Shown here one piece after another: positions 41,601-53,449 of a DNA stretch of 64,000 nt (its first letter is position 1; each line of letters starts with the position of its first letter). The notes below the pieces were generated by a model that worked only from the letters and a program-made list of their open reading frames with translations, did not search any database and was not told the DNA's origin. Source of the stretch: Diabrotica undecimpunctata (lineage: Eukaryota > Arthropoda > Insecta > Coleoptera > Chrysomelidae); NCBI RefSeq assembly GCF_040954645.1, contig NC_092804.1, forward strand, positions 39,895,753 through 39,959,752, written 5' to 3'. Position numbers and translations under genes: made by a program.

Positions 41601-42030
41601 GTTAAAGGAACAAGAGCAAATAAAGAGAAATTTTTTTTTCGCATAGTTTTAGGTAGCTATCAATAGAATTTTGTGGAATTCCTAAATAAAAACCAAAGAA
41701 TTGAATTTGCATTTAATCCATCTATTTTAGATTTCTTCTGTAAAATTACCAAATCTTAGCGGTTTGCAAGGGGTTTATGTGTTTAGTGATGAGTTTACCA
41801 TTCTCTTGGGGTCTATTTTAAAATCCCTACTTTTATGGCGGTGATGAGTTTGTACTATGTACGAGGGTATTTATGCTAATTGGTGATGAGTTTACGTGTA
41901 CCCCGCAGAGGAATTCTAAGTGTTTTGGAGGCTGCTTTTATTTTCTTTAGTTTGAATTTCATGCCTGCTGTAATAAAATTGTGATAACTTGCTCTATCTG
42001 CCCCGTAATAAGCTTTAGTGGATACTAATT

Positions 42031-43567
42031 GTCAATTGTAAAATGCCACCATTTACAGTCGAAGAAGTAATATGCCATCAAAAGCACCAAAGATGGTAAA
42101 GCAGTAGGCCCTGATAATTTTCACTCAGAATTCTTAAAACTTATGGACTATGATGGCGTAAAATGGTTGACAAATATATTTAACAGTATATATGATACGG
42201 GCGTGGTTCCCCAAGAGTGGTTAGTGTCAACTTTTATAAATCTTCCAAAAAAAACCAATGCGAGAAAGTGCGAAGACTATAGAATTATAAGCCTTATGAG
42301 CCATTTACTTAAAACATTTCTAAAGGTCATTCACAAAAGAATATATACAAAATGTGAGGAACAACTAACAAGAACACAATTCGGATTTCGTGATGCTCTG
42401 GGAACACGGGAGGCCCTTTTTGCTGTACAGGTGCTATTTCAGAGATGCAGGGATGTGAATTGTGACATATACGTATGCTTTATAGATTACCAGAAGGCAT
42501 TTGACGGAGTAAAACATGAAAAATTAATGACTCTAATGCAAGAAATTGGAATTGACAACAAAAATCTTAGAATTATCAGAAACATTTACTACAATCAAAC
42601 GGCCAAAATCAAAATAGAAGACCAGTTAACTGATAAAATTGCAATAAAACGTGGAGTACGACAGGGCTGTATTTTGTCTCCATTGTTGTTCAATATTTAT
42701 TCTGAATGGGTATTTAAGGAAGCTTTAGACGGTTGTGCGAAAGGAATACTAATAAACGGTGAATGGTTGAATAACATTAGATATGCAGATGACACTATAG
42801 TTTTTGCCGATAATCTGAATGACTTACAGATAGTAACAAATCGCATAAAAGAAGTCAGCAACAGATACGGACTAGCTCTTAACATAAAGAAAACCAAATT
42901 TATGACAATTAGTAAAAAACCAATACTAAACGCTCAACTTACAATCAACCAACAGAATATCGAAAGAGTCGAGCAATATACATATCTAGGCACCAATTTA
43001 AATAGCCAATGGGATCACTCAACAGAAATTAAACAGCCAATAATAAAAGCAAAAGCAGCATTCGTTAGAATGAGAACCATCTTCAACAGTCGAGACATAT
43101 CATTAAAAACAAAATGCCGTCTATTGAACTGCTACATATTCACAGTTCTGCTCTACGGAATGGAAGCATGGACACTGACTGTTGCATCTATGAATCGACT
43201 CGAAGCTTTCGAAATGTGGTGTTATAGGCGAATCTTACGTATATCCTGGGTTGACAGAGTTACTAATGTGGAGGTCCTGCGTAGAATGGGGAAAGAATGT
43301 GAAATTCTTATGACCGTCAAAACTAAAAAGTTGGAATATCTAGGACATGTAATGAGAAATCAAGAACGTTACGGCCTTCTCCAGCTGATTCTCCAAGGGA
43401 AAGTAAATGGTAAGAGAGAACCGGGAAGAAGACGCATTTCCTAGCTTCAAAATTTACGAAAGTGGTATAACACGACTACCACTGAACTGTTCCGCGCTGC
43501 AATAAACAAAGTAAAGATAGTCGTGATGATCGCCAACATCCGGAACGGATAGGCACTTTAAGAAGAA
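42031..43567 (+). pseudogene. LINE-A copy with nearly intact RT
   Basis: This is the best preserved LINE reverse transcriptase of the window. The frame is open from before ATG 42143 to a TAG at about 43442, then continues in frame (LQNLRKWYNTTTTELFRAA; VMIANIRNG) to the end, so only one stop interrupts it. Counting from 42143: fingers (TQFGFRDALGTREALF), motif A (CFIDYQKAFDGV, Asp 115), motif B (RGVRQGCILSPLLFN), YADD at 214-217, thumb and post-RT (YTYLGTNLNSQWD; FEMWCYRRILRISWVDRVTN; YLGHVMRNQERYGLL), then GRRRIS before the TAG. The endonuclease half is missing. The tail is aagaagaagga. An 8-bp ggatacta occurs at both flanks (about 42020 and 43568). Confidence 0.88.
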
Positions 43568-43579
43568 GGATACTATAAC

Positions 43580-44370
43580 TTTACGGAGTCTTTGGTTTAT
43601 AATAAAATTATCAATCTGGTTCCTTGATATGTTCCCACCGTCAACTGTAGGGGCTTTCCAGGCACATATTTTTCGTACTGGTAGTTTGTACCGTGTGTTC
43701 TTAATAATAAATTCGTTGTCCTTTGGCAAAATTGGACTAGTCTCTTTCATCTTCCATTACTTTTTCCCGATCGCCATTCGCTTACTACTTCTTCGTTGTC
43801 TCTTCCTTTCCTTATGTTGGTATTGTTATATAATAACAATAACCTCCTCTTTTTTAGTTTCTTCAAGTATTTTATTTAATTCATTATAAAAGCTGTCTAT
43901 TTCTTCATCTGTGATATCATGTCGGTGAATATGCTGTAATGATGTTTATATTGGACGGCATAGCGTTTATTGTCAGTAATGCAATTATGTCTGTTATCGG
44001 TATAATCCCTTTGACTGATCTTTTGATTTCTTGTTTGATGACAGTAATTACTCCATTACGATTTTGTGGGATGTTACGTCCAGAGTAATAAAACACGTAG
44101 TTGTCCATTGCACTTATACCGCTGTTAGGCCTTCGAACTTCACTGCATGCAAGGATGTCTATCTTTGCGTTTCTTGTGCCAAGTTATGAGCTTTTTTCTT
44201 GTTAATATAGACTCCGTACATTCCATTTGCCTATTCCTTTGTTTATTTCGAGTTGAATTGCAGGTCCTATAGGTCATATAAATCTTTAATGCCGATTTTC
44301 TCGCCTCTGGGACGATATTCTCCCCAAATAAATGATGGAAAGGTGGCATTTTGTTAAGATTCAAAAAACA
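43580..44370 (-). pseudogene. LINE endonuclease domain, minus strand
   Basis: From 44370 down, frameshifted blocks give NGMYGVYINKKKAHNLAQET, a damaged SEVRRPNSGISAMDNYVFYY (catalytic Glu), NGVITVIKQEIKRSVKG, INIITAYSPT, DSFYNELNKILEETKKE, and finally PVRKICAWKAPTVDGG and RNQIDNFIINQRLRK. This is an apurinic-type endonuclease, N- to C-terminus. The RT half is cut off where the LINE-A copy (42031-43567) begins. Confidence 0.68.
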
Positions 44371-45775
44371 TTTTAATTTTATCTGACTTTATTCAAACAA
44401 GAATCTCACGTTATTTGTGTGGATAGACGTCTGATTAAGCTCATAAAATCTGTAGCTACTGGCGCTAGAAATATCACCGAGAAAATTCAAATTAGCAGGT
44501 GACGAAATCTGGCAAATGCTTCTCGTCAACTAACTTCCACGTTGTTAAGCCATATAGTCTGTTTATGTACAAACTTTATTTAATTAGGCATAGTGTCTGG
44601 TGCATGCACACCGAAGAACAGCCCAAAGGAGCCAAATTGACGACGTTGTATAACGGAAAGTGTTGTAATGGAGCTTAAAAATGGGTAATTAGTGGAGCGA
44701 TATAACTTGCTGGGAGAAATTACCTATATAATAATTATATTTTAATAACAGGAAGATTAAGTAGTTAATATTTATTTTATTTATTATTCATAATACGTAA
44801 TTTGCTACTTGTCCGCTTGATTCCTTTTTACACTATTCCTTCATTATTTAACCCTTTTTACTAAATTTTTGGGCATGCTTCATTAAAATTTCTCTCCAGA
44901 AATCACCAAAATGGGTAAAAATTATAAGTATAGAAGAAACAGGTGGTGATATTTGGTAACTGGAAACCAAATACCCCTATAAGTAATGAATCCAGTCCAG
45001 GCATCACTTCCATGGAAGTTATTACAAACTCCCTTAGAAAAATTTATAACCATAAAGCTTACTAGGTATGAAATCACATTTTTTTGTTCAGAAGTCACAC
45101 CAGAAACTGCTAAGTCAACTAAATTTTCTTGTTTTTTTATTTCTGTGTTTATAAGTTTAGATGTGTTCCCTCTTCTGTCACGAAAGTTTGGTCCATTATT
45201 TCCAAGTGGCGTTCTTTAGTAGATATTAAGTTTATTCAGTTTACTCTTTGATCTCATTTTGGCTATTTGTATTCTAGAGTTATCTCTTTAGCTCTTTTCC
45301 CATCTTTCACATAAAGAGTAGGTATGACCATTGTTTTATTATTATATTATTTCGTATCTTGTTTTTCAATTGAGTCGCATATATACTGACATCTGTCAAT
45401 TTTGTGATCAATATATCTCTTTGTCTCTCTTCCTCGAAACTTGTAACACCCACACTCATCCAGCCTTGAACATCCATAGCTAAACATAGAGCTTCTTTCC
45501 TTGTTTGCAACCCCATCTCTCATCCTTGTGAACCCTGATATCTCGTAACGCGAGATTGGGTAACTCCATAAATGCTAACGGAAAATTCGTAACAAAAACA
45601 TATCGTAACATGAACATTAACCACAAGTTACTATTTTGTTTATTTTTTTTAACGTGGAAACCAATTTGTGTAATTACCTATCATTATAATAAGCTTTGTG
45701 ATTGAACATAATTGATAACAGGAATGTCTTCAAACGTGTCAGTCTTTGAACATAAATTGAGAAACATTAGTGATC
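44371..45775. other. No recognisable gene
   Basis: Mostly AT-rich. Short open frames (44986-45219 plus; 45307-45516 minus) show no family signature. A small palindrome tctcgtaacgcgaga occurs at about 45540. No transposon ends were identified. Confidence 0.5.
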
Positions 45776-45777
45776 TT

Positions 45778-46990
45778 CTAGTTTGGCCTTTTTTTATAGC
45801 CCTTCTCTCCATTCGGATTGTAGAATATAGGCCTCTCGTAATTCTCGCCATTCATCTCTGTTGTTTGTAAGACGTTTCCAAATTGGTCCTGCAGTTCTTT
45901 TAATATCGTTGCTCCAGCGCATTTGCAGTCTTCCTCGTGATCTTTTGGCTTCATATGGCCGCCAATTCCCGATTTCTTTATTCCATCGGCCATCCTTAAG
46001 ATGTTCGTTATGTCCAGCCGCCCATTTTCATTTCAGTTTAGCTGCCTGTTCGACAACATCTTTTACTTTTGTTCTATTACGAATTCTTCATTGGTTTTAT
46101 GGTCTTTGAGTGAGATACTCAGCATCTGTCGTTCCATAGCTCTCTGAGTTTTTCTGATTTTCTCCATGTTTATTTTAGTGAATGTCCAGGTTTGAGCTCC
46201 ATCTGTAAGTACAGGAAGGATACAGGAATTAAACACTTTGGTTCGTAGTCTTTGAGGTATATTTCTATTTTTAAGTACGTGTGAGAGTCTTCCGAATGCT
46301 GCCCATCCCATTTTTACACGTCTGCTTATTTCGGTAGTCTGATTTTCTTTGCTTATCTTGACGTTTTGACCCAGATATGTATATTTATCTACGTGTTCTA
46401 TCTCTGTCCCTTGGATGCTTATCATAGGTTTGTCATCTTTGTTTGACATTAGTTTATAGTAGATCCTCAATCATCGTATTCAGTGCATTCCATGTATCGG
46501 CTATTAGTACTACATCATCTGCGTATCTATGATGGTTCAAGTATCTTCCGTTAATAGGGATTCTATAGGGATAATCTATTGACTTAAAAAATAGCTTCTA
46601 GGGCACCTGTAAATAATTTTGGAGATATTGTGTCTCCTTGTCTTACGCCTTGGTTGATTTTTACTGGTCTTGTTTCGATTCCATTACCCAACATCACTAT
46701 CATTTCAGCTTGTTCGTAACTATTATGTAATAATATTTTGTACCTGGAGTCGATCCGATTGTTGACTAATGCTTCTTCTATTGCCCACAGTTCTACGCTA
46801 TCAAAAGCTTTTTCATAATCTATAAAAGCCAGACATAATGGGAGATTTTATTCGTTAGTCTTTTCTATTAAGATTTTCAAAGTATATAGATGGTCACAGG
46901 TGCTGTACCCTATTCTAAATCCGGCTTGTTCTACTGGTTGATATTCGTCAAATTTAATTGTTAATCCCTAAAGAGGTTTTGCAGTACTTT
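45778..46990 (-). pseudogene. LINE-E copy with RT, minus strand
   Basis: From 46990 down: EYQPVEQAGFRIGYSTCDHL, LAFIDYEKAFDSVELWAIEE (motif A), NNRIDSRYKILLHNSYEQAE, INQGVRQGDTISPKLFTGAL (motif B), NGRYLNHHRYADDVVLIADT (intact YADD), then HVDKYTYLGQNVKISKENQT, GWAAFGRLSHVLKNRNIPQR, QRAMERQMLSISLKDHKTNE, and a C-terminus in shifted frames (KRSRGRLQMRW; WRELREAY). RT motifs are RTE-like. There is a stop after motif A's upstream region and at least three frameshifts. The 5' endonuclease part is missing. Confidence 0.8.
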
Positions 46991-47334
46991 GAAAATACCT
47001 ATATTAGAGGTCTTGAATTGAGAAATGGCCGTAGGCGAGATCCAGCGTTTCCTCCAGACTTATGACATCATCATCAAAATGCATCAGATGGTTTGCCAGA
47101 ATTATCAACAGCGTAGAGGGCTTTCACTATCCACTTTAATCTTTATCTTAATGTGCCCATCCTACAATATGGAAATTTCTTGATGGTCTTTTGCAGAAGT
47201 TGCTTTACAGTACATATTTGTATTTGTAAAGTAGTTAAATAAATTAATTAATTAATCATATACTGATGGCCAAAAAACACCAACGCTTGTTAATATGTTG
47301 ACACAAGTCCTTAATAGATACCTAAATGGATATA
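46991..47334. other. No recognisable gene
   Basis: Non-coding. An atatactgatggccaaaaaa sequence near 47259 resembles the atatactaatagccaaagat at the edge of the following Tc1-like element and may be an older end of the same family. Confidence 0.45.
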
Positions 47335-48110
47335 ATATATACTAATAGCCAAAGATAATGCAACACCTAGGAGGACAAATATTTTTTAAATATTTATTTA
47401 AAGGGTCTTGCATTATCCTGTTGAAAGCTCACATTTGGAATTGTTAGTATATAGGGATGTAAAACCGGTTGCATTAATTCATAAATATATTGTCGAGCTG
47501 TCACAGTGCCTTTAATAAGAACTAAGAGTGATCTCTTTCGCAAAAATATAGCGCCCCATACCATAATGCTTGGTTGTCTTACTGTGTGACGTGCAACAGC
47601 TCTCTATTTCGTCTCTTATGCGCCTATCAGAGTCACCAAAACAAAACTTAGATTCGTCACTGAAGCAGACAAAATTCCATTGGTCATTCCAGTTTTGCCT
47701 GTGGTATCAAAGGTGCTCTCAGTCTCATTACAAGTAACCTTTGATTAACTGTTCTTCTTGAGACTACTCCTGTATCTTCCTATAGCTGCAACAAAATCAT
47801 CTCTTGCGTGATGACGTGATACACTGTCCCGTCTATTTCCGAGAGCAAGAAGTTAAAGATGGCGCAAAGCACTGCCTTGCAATATTCTAGGACGTCCAGA
47901 CTCTTTAAGATGCTAATAGGTCTCACCATTGCACAACCTCTTTCAAACTCTTAACACCGTTGATGGATTAACTTTAACTTTTCGTGAAATTTCTCTTGAA
48001 ATTGAAGTTGAAAACTGGCCTCTTTTATATCTGCAATGCGTTCTTTTTTTGAAGTCACTTGGCGAAGTCGCGAATGACGAAATTGCCGACGACTGCAAAC
48101 TCTTGTTATT
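47335..48110 (-). pseudogene. Tc1-like transposase relic
   Basis: From 48110 down: the DNA-binding N-terminus (REISRKVKVNPSTVLRV, KESGRPRI), then damaged linker sequence, a first-Asp block seen as CFSDESKFCFGD-like residues across frameshifts, HTVRQPSIMVWGAIF, LVLIKGTVTARQYIYELMQP, HPYILTIPNVSFQQDNARP (second Asp). It stops before the third acidic block. The left edge at about 47335 reads ctaatagccaaagataatgc and may be the element terminus, but no matching right end was found. Confidence 0.65.
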
Positions 48111-48273
48111 TTACATTTTTTGGGTAAATCAAAAACAATCCAAAATGACTAAAATTTACAAATAAACTGAAGTTAAATAAACAGAAATAAACTTTTTTAT
48201 CTTTTTTGTTTTTATAAAAAAAAAGAAGAAAAAAACTTCGGTTAAAGAAAAGATAGAGAGGTAAAAACTTTAT

Positions 48274-48276
<3 letters not shown>

Positions 48277-48330
<54 letters not shown>
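48277..48330. repeat. (AT)n microsatellite
   Basis: An AT-dinucleotide run of about 54 bases. Confidence 0.97.
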
Positions 48331-48333
<3 letters not shown>

Positions 48334-48412
48334 ATAAGTCATACAAAGAAATACTTTGATCCAAATAAATACCGTATACAAAGTGTTACATTTTTTTTTG
48401 GCAATTAGTATA

Positions 48413-48416
48413 ATAT

Positions 48417-48485
<69 letters not shown>

Positions 48486-48488
48486 TAA
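48413..48488. repeat. (AT)n microsatellite with interruptions
   Basis: An AT run of about 75 bases broken by a few taat units. It precedes the dispersed repeat at 48530. Confidence 0.95.
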
Positions 48489-48529
48489 CTATTATATTAA
48501 GAAAAGGAGTACGACCGTTAATCCCATAT

Positions 48530-48960
48530 AAATTAAGGATCACTCGAAGGTGGTGGGTTTTTCGTTCAAAAGGTGGAGAAAAAAGACAAAGAAGATGGCT
48601 ACTTCATCTATTTATTTGAAGACGTTTCGTTATCTAATCAGAAAGCATTATCAGTTCATCTAAAAAGAATAATATGAAAAACCAAACATCCATAGAGAGG
48701 TTAATACAAACATGTTACCTCAAAAAGACATGTAGCAGTCAATAGTATAAAATGTAAAGAAGCTTAAGACATTAGACATTAAATAGTTAGGTTATATAAA
48801 CAATCAATTGAAACTAAGTACAGTTTACAATTTAACACAAACTTAGAACAGCAAAAGAACCATGTGTTTATTATACATGTAATTTAAAAAAAAGTATGTA
48901 AAAAACTTATGTAAAAAATAAGTATTTGCCGAGAAACTAATAGATCACAAGATTACTTGC
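48530..48960 (+). repeat. Dispersed repeat, copy 1
   Basis: It shares most of its length with 63420-63810: cactcgaaggtggtgggttt, gacaaagaagatggctactt, gaagacgtttcgttatctaa, cagaaagcattatcagttca, agacatgtagcagtcaat and so on, with many small differences. Both copies directly follow an AT microsatellite. It is non-coding. The family was not identified; the gaagacgtttcg...cagaaagcatcatcag core resembles the 3' regions of some arthropod retroelements. Confidence 0.8.
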
Positions 48961-49984
48961 TTTTTGCTAGAATTTCAGTCACTTTCAGAGTTTTTCGTTG
49001 TCAGCTGATCATTGGCAAAAAATATTGTTTTTATTTGTATAAATTGATTGATTTGTATATCTTTCTAGATTGTTTTATATCAATCTCTTACGATTGGTTA
49101 ACAGAAAGATCAGAATTTGATATCAATCCATTTTTAGCCTAGAAGTGTAAACCTGGGCGATGTATCCAAAATTGCGGCCAATTAAGTCTGAACTGCCTAG
49201 TTTTCGTTCACCTACAAATAAAAACTACATTTACAGGTTTTTTTGATTAGAAATCGAAACGTCCAAGGCAAAACAAAAAATTTAATGTTTATTACAATTC
49301 ATTGTGGTTTATTTCCATGTATAACATTCAGTGTATAAATTGTTAGTATCGTTTTAAAGTTAAAACAAATTGATTCGGGTTTAATTTATGGTCTGTCTGA
49401 CGTCTGACCCTTCGATACCCAATTTTATCGGTTTATTTTGTTATATATGTTAATATGTCCTAATTTTTTAATAGCTAGATATCACTAGGTAATAAATATA
49501 AAAAATGATCCAATAAAAATTATTTTTAATAAATTGTAAAGTATTATGAAAAACTTCTATATTATCTAAGTTTGGTTATTGTGAATTTATTAAAATATTT
49601 TACAGTCCTTAAAAGTTCACTTTTTTATTTATATACATTTTTATGTATTACATTTAGGATCAAAAGCAACGTTAAATGCTTATGACAAATTTATTGTATA
49701 TCGTTTTGAACTTTGACATTTAAAGCTACATCCACTGTTTTAATTAAAAAACAAAATTCCTGAATGTTGTCGAGAAATATCCTTTTCTTTTTTCGTTTAA
49801 ATAAATATTTCAATTTATCTCATTCCTTTCTTTTTTAAAATTGAATTGTGATCCGTCATGATGAACAAATGTGTTGAGCGCATATTCAAAAAAATAGACC
49901 AGGGATGTGGATTTAATAAAGAAAAGTAGTTTACTCTTTAAATTTTTATTATTAGTAGTAAGTTAGTCTTTAGTTCAACTACAA
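48961..49984. other. No recognisable gene
   Basis: AT-rich, with no coding block, inverted repeat or tandem array that can be supported. Confidence 0.5.
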
Positions 49985-50160
49985 AATCTGGGGCACTGCG
50001 TGGTGAAAGATATAGCATCCTACCGCTTATCATTTTTGAAAAAATAGCGGGGAAAAAATCGAAAGGGACATCTGGGACACATACTGCGTGGTGAAAGATA
50101 CAGCATCGTACGGCTTATTATTTTCGGAAAAATACCCAACAAAAAAATCGAAATACTTAA
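49985..50160 (+). pseudogene. Duplicated LINE-A C-terminal scrap
   Basis: The segment ctgcgtggtgaaagatatag at about 49996 recurs at about 50086 (ctgcgtggtgaaagatacag). Each copy encodes the LINE-A block LRGERYSILPLIIFEKIAGK or a frameshifted version. It is a roughly 90-bp tandem duplication of a very short LINE-A fragment. Confidence 0.5.
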
Positions 50161-50211
50161 GTATGTCAAAGTATATAAACACTTAGTGTATACTGTATAA
50201 ACACTTAAGTA

Positions 50212-50905
50212 TGTCAAAAATACTCTGTTACACAGACGACGCAATATTAATAGCCCAAGATGAAAATAGTCTGCAAAGACTGGTCCACCGATTTAACAGC
50301 AAAAGAAATAGTAATCAGCAAAGAACCAACCAGATGTAAAATAGAAATTGATGTTATCTGTATTGAACTAGTAATGAAAATAAAATACCTGGGAATAACA
50401 CTGTCCAGCTAAGAGACCTGGCCAAAGAAGTGAGATATCAAGTACAAAAAGCAAATAGACTGGCAGGATGCCTTAATAACACTATATGGCGAAATAGACA
50501 CATTAACACTGAGATGAATTCAAGAATTTATAAAGCCAGTGTAAGACCAATAATGACATATGCCTCAGAAACAAGACCCGAAACAGCCCAACGCGAAGGC
50601 CACTGAAAACGGCAGAGATGAGAGTACTAAGAAGAATTATAGGAAATACGCTGAGAGATCGAAAGAGAAGTGAAGACATTAGAATAAAATGTAACATACA
50701 GTGCATAAATAAATGGATACAAAATAGAAAAAAACAATGGAATAACCACATAAGCAGAATGGAGGAGACCCGTATCGTCAAAATAGCAAGAGATAAGTCA
50801 CCAATCGGCAAAAGAAGTATGGACGACCGCGCAAAAGATTGAGTAAAGAGGTGTTAATCCGCCAAAGAACAAGCAGAATTGCTTATAAAGAGGAAGAAGC
50901 AGAAG
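50212..50905 (+). pseudogene. LINE-B copy from the YxDD motif to the 3' end
   Basis: It begins at the catalytic block ILCYTDDAILIAQDENSLQR (YTDD). It continues frameshifted through IKYLGITLSS, RYQVQKANRLAGCLNNTIW, NSRIYKASVRPIMTYASETR and open MRVLRRIIGNTLRDRKRSED, CNIQCINKWIQNRKKQWNNH, to a degraded GRPRKRLSKE and a gaagcagaagaagaaa tail. It is the longest LINE-B copy here and the only one with an RT motif. Confidence 0.78.
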
Positions 50906-51404
50906 AAGAAAAAGTATGTCATGGCTAACAAATAAAAAAAAAATATTTTGGATGTAGTGCTGGTCAACTCTAGATCAATTTTAAATGTAATAATAACCAT
51001 GATGATAGGCAATCTTTGTAGTAAAAATAGTACATGAAAAAGCTTTTATTACACGAGAAAAGCATTATTGAAGACGCATCACTGTAAAGAGGACAGTCAG
51101 TAAATTCTAAGTTCTATTTGGCTTTCTTTAACTTTTGGAATTTACGTTCATAAACAAATAGTCTAGCGAGTAATATGCTGTTGAGAAACGACCAAAAAAT
51201 AAACCCGAATTTCCGCCGAATCTTGTGGCAGCAGATAATAAAATAACTATGACAGCTGCTAAGTGGAAAAAATAATCGATCAAAGTGTTACAATATTTTT
51301 GAGGTGGTAAGTGAAGTTCGGTCTATTCGTAGGACTGTTTTCAGATCTAGATAAAAGCTATATAATAATATTTAAACTGTTAAATATTGTTCTTTTCTTC
51401 TCTC
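50906..51404. other. No recognisable gene
   Basis: AT-rich, no coding block recognised. Confidence 0.5.
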
Positions 51405-51665
51405 TAGCACTTCAACCCAGGGTGGGTCTTCGCTGACTTAAACTCTTCACCGCATGCTTGGTCTCTCTATCGGGGGCTTTGTTTTAGGTTTATCTTCTCA
51501 GACCAACTTTACGACACGCTGATCTTGTCTCGTAACATGGCCAATATCTTTGTGTTTGTATTATTTTTACTATATCAATCTGGTTATATAATTGTTTTAA
51601 TTCTCGCTTAGTTCCACTTTGTATTGCTGTGTGGTATTATCCTAAATTCATCCATATAGTTTATT
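51405..51665 (-). pseudogene. LINE C-terminal scrap
   Basis: The minus strand reads ELKQLYNQIDIVKIIQTQR, then GHVTRQDQRVVKLV, KPPIERPSMR and EEFKSAKTHPGLKC. These are the successive C-terminal blocks of a LINE protein (RLRWxGHVxRM; RGRPxxRW; AKTHPGL) spread over three frames. It is a heavily decayed copy near the F/D type. Confidence 0.5.
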
Positions 51666-51899
51666 TTGTTTTGTCTTCTGCTGGATATGCTTTTACCGGT
51701 CGCCATTAGGAATTAAGATGGACTAAGTCTGTAACGATATGCATAAAGAAGTCATTAGTATTGTGGTCTGGGCATGAAAAAGGATGTGGCCTTGTAATAA
51801 AGGAAAGACTGCAATCAGAACTATAAGACGTTAAACCACTCAATGAAAGAATCTGTATTATGAGATTACGAGATAAATGATCCAATATTTTATGATCCA

Positions 51900-52712
51900 A
51901 TAAGTTTATGCACCAACCGAAGATGCATTAGAGGATGATAAAAATGAATTCTACGACTGTCTAAATCAACTATACACAGAAACTTTTGACCATGATATCA
52001 AAATAATATTAGGTGATATAAACACAAAAGTAGACACAGAAGATTACTTAACACTAGTACAAGAAAACATATCTACATGACGTTAGAAATGACAATGGAT
52101 CACGATCGATCGATTTTGCGATAGGCTGCAACTTAGTCATCAAAAGCACCTAATCTGTTAGAAAAAATATCAACAAGACAACATGAAGATCAAACGATGG
52201 AAGAACAAATAATCAAATAGATCATGCTGTGATTGGTGGGAGACATTCTAGCAGCATAATAGGCGTAAGAACTATAAGAGGAGCAGATAGCGACACGGAC
52301 CATTTTCTCGTGAATTCAAGGCTCAGAACCAGAAATTCAATACAAAAAATAGATTAACAGATGAAGATCGAAAGAAGGAATGTGGCGAGCTCCAAGAAAT
52401 ATCAACTAGAAATAAAAAGTAGGTTTTAGGTTTTGGAAATAAATGAAAATAAAAGTGAAGATGTAGACCAGCAGTGGCACTCCATAAAAAGAACTATTAC
52501 ATAATCAGCAAAGAAATCTATCGGAAGAAAAAAGAAAACGAAAAGAAAAAAGTGGTTCGACTATGAAAGCGAAAGAGCCCTAAAAAAACAAACAAAATAA
52601 GAATGGATTATCTGACGAACTCATCAGACGCAAAATGTATAGAGAGCCGCAGCTAGAAGAAGGAAGGTTATAACTTTGCTAAAGCAAAGAAGCAGTAATA
52701 TTCTTAAAGATT
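51900..52712 (+). pseudogene. LINE endonuclease domain, plus strand
   Basis: Blocks in shifting frames: YAPTEDALEDDKNEFYDCL, DIKIILGDINTKVDTEDY (Asp/Asn pair), LHDVRNDNGSRSIDFAIGCN, TTWRSNDGRTNNQIDHAVIG, GADSDTDHFLVNSRLRTR (terminal DH pair). Downstream sequence is lysine-rich and degraded. It is the C-terminal two thirds of an apurinic-type endonuclease. It joins a Tigger relic at about 52715. Confidence 0.7.
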
Positions 52713-52714
52713 GG

Positions 52715-53325
52715 TTCTTCGTGGATTTCATTCGATCAACAGAGAAATTTTTAAAAGACAATAATCTACCAAAAAAAGCAGTCAGATAATGCGCCGACTC
52801 CTGATGAAACTGAACTTAAAGATGGGGATATAAAGGCCGTATTACTTCCGACTAATGTCACAGCTATCTGTCAACCTATGGACCAGGGTATTTTGAAGAC
52901 GCTGAAAAGAAACTATCGGAGATTCTTTCTATCAACCATGATACAAGAAATGAACGATAGCAGAGAATTAATCCCTACATTGAAAGCCATCAATTTGAAA
53001 TATGTTCCTTACGGGATCTCACGTGCATAAAATAAAGTTGGGGCACAACAATTGCTAAGTCTTGAAAAAAGCTATTGGACAATGATAAAGAAACCGCAGA
53101 GAACACTCCGGATGAAGTTCAGGAATATATTTTGCCCTTAGTGAATATCCATGGATGTGAAGATGCGTCTTCAAGTGATGTAGGGGAGTGATTTTTAAGG
53201 GATAACCAGTATGAAATAATCAATGAAGAAATTGTTACTCTTGTTAATAGTGAAGTTGGTAAATTCATCGAAGAACCAGAGACTGTTGACCCCGCAAAGT
53301 TTTACACAAAATACGCCTAGCAACA
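52715..53325 (+). pseudogene. Tigger/pogo (jerky-like) transposase C-terminal half
   Basis: The plus strand reads STEKFLKDNNLPKKAV, a damaged DNAPTPDE block (second Asp lost), LKDGDIKAVLLPTNVTAICQ, PMDQGILKTLKRNYRRFFLS, QEMNDSRELIPTLKAINLKY, then frameshifted EYILPLVNIHGCEDASSSDV, QYEIINEEIVTLVNSEV and FIEEPETVDPAKFYTKYA with a stop. This is the DDE_1 domain and acidic tail of jerky/Tigger transposases. The N-terminal CENP-B-type DNA-binding domain is missing. A matching pogo-type terminus lies at 54494-54518. Confidence 0.75.
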
Positions 53326-53449
53326 AGAAAAAGCCAGAGCTGTCAATATTATGATACTATAGAGATGGCGCGACTTGGCAGCAACAAAACGAGATACATC
53401 GGCAAGGCAGATGAATGCTTTTATACATTAATATGTACATACAGTATGT

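Larger units (their letters stand above)
38527..41903 (-). mobile_element. Mutator-like (MULE) DNA transposon
   Basis: The left end reads ggacgtgtatgaactcatca and the right end is the near-complement of it (tgatgagtttacgtgtacc). The motif aaactcatcacc recurs several times inside both ends (38592-38660 and 41776-41870), as subterminal repeats. The 7-bp cgcagag is present at 38520-38526 and 41904-41910, a target duplication of 7-9 bp, as expected for MULEs. The transposase lies on the minus strand in two exons. A LINE-B copy has inserted in exon 1. Confidence 0.7.

Noticed and set aside
44986..45516. Short open frames on both strands
   Set aside because: They have no family resemblance, no splice signals and composition like the surrounding DNA.
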